Source: Populus alba
Taxonomy: Eukaryota; Streptophyta; Magnoliopsida; Malpighiales; Salicaceae
Direction of reading: 5' to 3'
Assembly: GCF_005239225.2 (NCBI RefSeq)
Contig: NC_133300.1
Location: 10,197,875 to 10,261,874, forward strand
DNA: 64,000 bases
In this document: in pieces, positions 60,121 through 64,000 of the stretch
How the letters are laid out: each line of letters begins with the position of its first letter
Numbering within the stretch: position 1 is the first letter of the stretch
Made by a program: the position numbers and the translations under genes
Notes under the pieces: generated by a model
The model's input: the letters and a program-made list of their open reading frames with translations, nothing else
Databases searched by the model: none
Told to the model about the DNA's origin: nothing

Positions 60121-61312
60121 CATCAAAATTTTAAATATTATCAGGAATTTATGATGTTAACTTATATTAACAGCAAATCAAGTTCCTATACGATTGGACT
60201 ATAAAAGTGTCAAGCATTTTTTGTACCAAGTGTTATACAACACAAATCTAGATTAACTATTTAAGAAATAAGGTATTAAAAATTAATAAGATAAAATTGA
60301 TAAGACATGTTAATAGCAAATTGTTAAGGATATAAGCATTGAAGTCCATATTGAGTTTATATTATACTTATCCTAACACCATTAGTGAAACCTTTTCACC
60401 TTGATATAATGAACTTTGCTAAACATAATAAAGAAGAGAAACATAGATAAACAAGATAAGAACATAATTATATAAGTATAGTAAAGGAAATTAAAATCAT
60501 AAACAATAGATTCAGGAAAATATAACATGGAATAAAACTTGAACATTATAAAATACAAATAAAGAGAGCACGAGCAAGATCTTGATATGAACAACCAAGA
60601 TGCCTAAATGCATGGCAAATGCCTCCTTTTATAGGCCAAAATTTAGAACTATTGATTTGATGACTAATTGTTGAATGGGTGGCCCCATCTTGACTTGGTG
60701 ACAATCCTTATCTTCTTGTTTGAACAAAACATCATTGCTAACATCAGAATTTGAACAGATTTTCATTATGAAAGTTCTAGGAAATTGTCTTAACTTTCCA
60801 AAAAAAAACGAATCGGTGCATTTGGACTTTTAGAACTCGAGATATGGGCTAAACACTGAAAAGTGTTTGGGCTGCAACACAGATTCAGACTTCTTCGTTG
60901 TTGCTAACATTTGAACTTGAAAATGGCCTTTTTTAATCTTGGACTCCCATGAAAGTTTTAGGCCTATGTCTTAGCTTTTCATCCATATATAGCATGCTTA
61001 AATACAAGCTCTATAGCTCTAGTTATGATCCAATAATCAAATGGTGTTCCAGTTTGAACTGAACCAGCATCTCTTTTTTAACCTTAGCCCTCTCTTTGTC
61101 TTCTCAATTTCAGTAGTTAAACTCATCAATCAATCCTTTGATTTATGTGATAGGCCTGCATTTAAAATGAACATTTACCATAAATTAAAGGTATCTTATA
61201 TTATTAGATATGTTATTATAAAATATACTCTAGTTAAGGAGTTATTGATACTTTAAGTGCAAAACGATGATATAAAATCTTAATAAAAAAATCCACTTTT
61301 AAGTACCAATCA
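60121..61312 (-). mobile_element. LTR-like element, copy 3, truncated (1192 bases)
   Basis: On the minus strand it begins TGATTGGTACTTAAAAGTGG and matches copy 1 from its TGAT end down to ~37984. The microsatellite-bearing ATCA end is missing. A TATA box lies at 60621-60637. It is inverted relative to copies 2 and 4. Confidence 0.75.
60621..60637 (-). promoter_or_regulatory. TATA box of LTR-like copy 3
   Basis: The minus strand reads GGCCTATAAAAGGAGGC, as in copies 1, 2 and 4. Confidence 0.6.
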
Positions 61313-62283
61313 AATGCTAACAAATAAACAAACATAAATTAAACTAATAATTTTCTCATCTAATTATAAAATCCCCTGATAAGTGATGAAACATAACTAA
61401 TTATGAAATTTATATTATTTTAAAATGAAATTCAATTAGATAATGGTGGACATTAGTGTGCACTCCTATGAATGACAATTTACTTATCTTTGTCGAGGAG
61501 AAAACACTTTTTAGGTTTAAGTTGTCTGTGTAAAGTTTTTTAGATGTTGTTGATAATTAGTACCCTTTTATACAATTTATGTAGGATAGATACAATACAA
61601 TCGTCCATATTTTTTGTTGTTTTCCCTGTGAAGAAATATTAGAGCAATCATAGAGTACTTATTCAATAAATATAATTGTCTGTTATTTTTGTAATGGAAT
61701 ACACTAGCTTCAATTGCAACATCTCGAAGAATTTAATTAAATTGTTCTTTACAATTATATTATTTGATAATTATTGTAAAAGTCATAGACCTTTTACTTT
61801 TCAGTTTCTTATTTCATCCCCTGTCAGCATTCTATCTTTTGTTTATATAGTTAATTTTTTCTTTCATTTTTATTGCATTATCAACCATTAAGTAGTGGAT
61901 GGGGTTGACACACATGATAAAGCTTCTTAGACCAAGGCAATGTTGTACACGTTTTGCGACATTTGCATTAAAGCTATTGAGAAAGGCATGAGACCAAACA
62001 CTCATTTCGATAAAGTTAGTTGTAAATTTTTCATTTAGTCATTCAAATAGCATACAGGACTTTCATTAACAAAAGCACAACTTAAAAACAAATGGGATGG
62101 TATTAAAAAGGATTGAAGAGTATGGAAAAAATTAATATCTAAAATTAGAGTTAGTTGGAGTACTAAACTTGGGACCATCTCGGCAACTAGTGAATGGTGG
62201 AAAGAAAAAATTCAGGTTAATTGTCATGATCGATAGCCTTACAAAATTATTTGTCTTGTTACATTTTTTTATTAATCTACTAG
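61313..62283. other. AT-rich spacer between LTR-like copies, no gene seen
   Basis: This ~970-base stretch separates copies 3 and 4. It has no recognisable retroelement protein, primer-binding site or polypurine tract. Confidence 0.45.
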
Positions 62284-62954
62284 TGATTAGTACTTAAAAA
62301 TGCATGTTTATCAAGGGTTTATATCATTATTTTGCACTTGAAGTATCAATAACTCCTTAACTAAAGCATGTTTTATAATAACAAGTCTAATACTATAAGA
62401 TACCTTAATATATGGTAAATGTTCATCTTAAATGCAGACATATCACATAAATCAAAGGATTGATTGATGAACTCAACTACTAAAATTTGTGAAGATAAAG
62501 AGAGGGTGAAGCTTAGAAAAGAGATGTTGGTGCAGTCCAAACTAGAACACTATTCGGTAATTGGGTCATATCTCGAGTTCTAGATGTCCAAATGATCTCA
62601 AATGTTTACATAGATTTGCTAAGACATAGGCCTACAACTTTTATTTGTACACTAAGATCTAAGAAGACCGTTTTCAAGTCCAAATTATAGCAACAACGGA
62701 GAAGTCCGAAGCTGTCCTGCAACCCAGACACTATTCAGTGTTCAGCCCATATCTTGAGTTCTAGAAGTCTAAATGACCTCATATTTTTTTTGTTGGAAAA
62801 CTGAGACAATTTCCTAGAACATTCTTGAGGATTCTGTGCAAATTATGATTTTAGAAATGACGTCTTGTTCAGACAAGAAGATAAGGATTGTCACCAAGTC
62901 AAGATGTGGCCACCCACTCATCAATTAGTCAACAAATCAATAGTTCCAAATTTT

Positions 62955-62970
62955 GGCCTATAAAAGGAGG
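62955..62970 (+). promoter_or_regulatory. TATA box of LTR-like copy 4
   Basis: GGCCTATAAAAGGAGG, 671 bases from the TGAT start, followed by a short leader (GCATCTTGGTTTCC then ATCAAGATCATCCTCTT) that is shared with copy 2. Confidence 0.6.
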
Positions 62971-63675
62971 CATTTACCATGTATTGAGGCATCTTGGTTT
63001 CCATATCAAGATCATCCTCTTGCTTTCTCTCTTTGTATTGCTTATGTTTTCCTTTCATTAATATCAAGTTTATGCACTTCATTTCCTTTCCTTTACTTAG
63101 TTAACTTCGTTCTCATTTATGTTCTTATCTTGTTCATTTATGTTTCTTTCTTTCATTATGTTTAGCTAAGTTAATTATGTCAAGGTGAAAAGGGTACACT
63201 AATAGTGTAAGAATAAGTATAATATAAACTTAACATGGACCTTAATGTTGGATACTAACATGTTTTATATTTGTTATCTTGTTCACTTTTAATACTTTGC
63301 TTGTTAAATGGTTAATCTAGATTCATGTTGTGTAACACTTGGTATAACAAATACTTGGCACTTTCATAGCCCATACTGTATGGTATAACCGATGCCTGAG
63401 CTCTGAAAGAAACTTGATTTGTTGTTAACATAAGTTATAATCATGAATGCCTGCCAATATTGACAAGTATTAGCTTTATTCGAATAAGATAACTAATGTA
63501 ATCATGTTAACAATTTATAATCTGATTGGAACCTCCTTTATGTGTGGTTTCCAATTGAGTAATAAGAGTTTATACTATACTTGTTTGAAGTACCATTAGT
63601 GGATCCTCTAACCTTGACATTTGTTTTTATCATTATTTAATCCTTACATCAATTTTACATCTCAAAGCTCTCTTT

Positions 63676-63815
63676 ATTATTACTATTACTATTATTAATA
63701 TTAGTACTACTACTACTATTATTATTACTATTATAATTATTATTAGTATTACTACTAATTGTTATATTATTATTATTACTATTACTATTATTGTTATTAT
63801 TGTTGTTATTGTTGT
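63676..63815. repeat. Trinucleotide microsatellite (ATT/ACT) in LTR-like copy 4
   Basis: Mixed (TAT/TAC)n tract of ~140 bases at the position where copy 2 has a short (ATT)n tract and copy 1 has a longer compound tract. Confidence 0.85.
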
Positions 63816-64000
63816 TTATAATTTATACAATTAACCTCTCTGTAGTTCGATCTCGGTCTTGCCGGGTTATTTATTACTTCGACACTCCTGCACTAGGGAG
63901 AAGACATCAAGCCGAGGAGGTAAATTCTTGTATAAATTATAATATTTATTTTATTTTCTCTTTTCATTTTTCATTTTTTTTTGTTTTTTTTGTTTTGTTT

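Larger units (their letters stand above)
62284..63909 (+). mobile_element. LTR-like element, copy 4 (1626 bases)
   Basis: It starts TGATTAGTACTTAAAAATGCA and ends GGAGAAGACATCA. The TATA box lies at 62955-62970. Two diverged ~180-base internal repeats occur upstream of it (words CTCGAGTTCTAGATGTCCAA near 62570 and CTTGAGTTCTAGAAGTCTAA near 62752). Trinucleotide tracts are at 63676-63815 and a CTTGCCGGGTTATTTATTAC block at 63859. It is the best candidate for the family reference because it is complete and has no large internal duplication. Its flanks (ACTAG and AGCCG) do not form a target duplication. Confidence 0.78.

Noticed and set aside
56461..63909. Copies 2 and 4 as the 5' and 3' LTRs of a single retrotransposon.
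   Set aside because: They are direct repeats 4.2 kb apart, but the outer flanks (GGTTA and AGCCG) do not match, no primer-binding site or polypurine tract is seen next to them, and the interior holds an inverted partial copy and an antisense copia gag fragment.
1..64000. tRNA, rRNA or small nucleolar RNA genes.
   Set aside because: I saw no cloverleaf with A and B boxes and no rRNA sequence by eye; a dedicated tRNA or covariance-model scan was not possible, so short RNA genes cannot be fully excluded.

Overview
The window is nuclear DNA from a dicot plant, most likely a Salicaceae tree such as Populus. The basis is four plant genes with GT-AG introns (one of them intronless), a very AT-rich and repeat-dense background, and small repeat families that I associate with poplar. 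The species call is an inference; no search was possible.

Four genes look intact. (1) 5424-7706, minus: an intronless 760-residue P-class pentatricopeptide repeat protein, probably plastid-targeted. (2) 18265-20976, plus: an 11-exon NAD-dependent glycerol-3-phosphate dehydrogenase; the exons sum to 1167 bases (388 residues). (3) 32488-35277, minus: a 7-exon sieve element occlusion (SEO) phloem protein; 2151 bases, 716 residues. (4) 48634-51614, plus: an 8-exon 20S proteasome beta-2 subunit (PBB type); 825 bases, 274 residues. They do not form a pathway or cluster. All splice phases close without a break.

Broken or uncertain genes: a spliced, unidentified gene remnant on the minus strand (15079-16074) next to the 3' end of a copia relic; a 53-residue ORF (21610-21771, minus); an intron-free LONELY GUY (cytokinin-activating enzyme) copy with three stops and two frameshifts (54759-55412, plus); and an unassigned open stretch (42870-43088).

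The rest is mobile-element debris. Ty3/gypsy pol relics lie at 2585-3480 and 22985-23760 (minus). A nearly full-length but decayed Ty1/copia element lies at 11131-15050 (plus) and carries a MITE inside gag. Four copies of a TGAT...ATCA LTR-like family (37349-39412, 56461-58080, 60121-61312, 62284-63909) each keep the same TATA box. A copia gag relic (58085-58560, minus) abuts one of these copies. Two other dispersed repeat pairs occur at 23755-24620 / 53335-54250 and 30100-30650 / 45690-46250. Local tandem arrays include a 187-base satellite-like array (26300-27690), an ~830-base tandem (46252-48060), and minisatellites at 17190-17700 and 28235-28440.

I found no tRNA, rRNA, CRISPR array or coherent undescribed biological system. 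The points most worth a second look are the LOG retrocopy, the LTR-like family with its shared promoter box and copy-specific internal duplications, the gene remnant beside the copia element, and the 187-base array.
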